The notes beneath the pieces are model-generated. The model saw only the letters and a program-made list of their open reading frames with translations, did no database searches and had not been told where the DNA came from. From CABHOJ01 sp965649545 (GTDB lineage: Bacteria; Pseudomonadota; Gammaproteobacteria; Burkholderiales; Methylophilaceae), in assembly GCA_965649545.1 (NCBI GenBank), contig CBFGLF010000007.1:1-26490 (forward strand): a stretch of DNA of 26,490 nucleotides, given 5' to 3'. This document shows, one piece after another, positions 26,330-26,490 of the stretch; the stretch's first letter is position 1; every line of letters begins with the position of its first letter. Position numbers and translations under genes: made by a program.

Positions 26330-26490
26330 ATGGCCGAACAGACCGAGATCGAAATCAGCGCCAAGGACTTGCCGCTTTACTGCCCGACCAAGGAGGTCGC
26401 GCTGTGGAGCTCCCATCCACGGGTGTTCCTCGATATCGCGGAGACCGGCCACGCCATGTGCCCCTACTGCGGGACGAAATACAGACTAAA
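26330..26490 (+). CDS. zf-CHCC-type small zinc-finger protein (partial, cut by window end)
   Basis: The first 53 codons are present. MAEQTEIEISAKDLPLYCP starts at an ATG seven bases after AAGGAG. A first cysteine (LYCP), a histidine (TGHAM) and CPYCG near the end match the C-H-C-C pattern of the small zinc-finger domain that resembles the mitochondrial NDUFS6 C-terminus. Members are about 60-70 residues, so only a few are missing. The domain often follows ilvE in betaproteobacteria. Its role in bacteria is not well established. Confidence 0.8.
   Translation, partial: MAEQTEIEISAKDLPLYCPTKEVALWSSHPRVFLDIAETGHAMCPYCGTKYRL

Overview
The window looks like ordinary chromosomal DNA of a respiring, GC-rich betaproteobacterium. 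Gene order is the main clue: phoH-ybeY-corC ahead of lnt, then glyQ-glyS-gmhB-plsC, then a complete cbb3 oxidase cluster, with ilvE followed by a small zinc-finger gene at the right edge. An affiliation near Nitrosomonadales (Gallionella/Sulfuricella-like groups) is my inference, not a demonstrated placement. I see no transposase, integrase, tRNA, rRNA, CRISPR array or phage gene.

Left edge (1-1342): the first codons of a probable lipoprotein gene and a secreted EF-hand protein, both on the minus strand. A 383-base AT-richer divergent region then carries several dyads and helically phased repeats in front of ompR. From 1343 to 3402 is an OmpR/EnvZ two-component system. It converges on cysG (trifunctional siroheme synthase), which diverges from miaB.

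Translation and envelope block (4976-16308, mostly plus strand): miaB (tRNA thiomethylation), phoH/ybeZ, ybeY (rRNA maturation endonuclease) and corC/ybeX are tightly packed. The family block is then interrupted by a secreted BamE-like small protein (plus strand) and mscL (minus strand), which share a perfect 16-bp bidirectional terminator. Next come lnt (lipoprotein N-acyltransferase, with its own TATAAT element), glyQ-glyS, gmhB (heptose phosphatase), plsC and a YgjP-type metalloprotease.

Respiratory block (25224 down to 16325, minus strand): sco, ccoN, ccoO, ccoQ, ccoP, a hairpin, ccoG, fixH and ccoI. This is a full set for building a high-affinity cbb3 oxidase: structural subunits plus copper delivery (Sco, CcoI) and assembly (CcoG, FixH). 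No ccoS is visible. FixH has an N-terminal extension with extra predicted membrane segments. Divergent from sco is ilvE, followed by the start of a zf-CHCC protein cut by the window end.

No clearly new multi-gene system is apparent. The best leads are the phased repeats before ompR, the extended FixH, the ccoS-less sco-led cbb3 cluster, and two unassigned secreted proteins (EF-hand and BamE-like).
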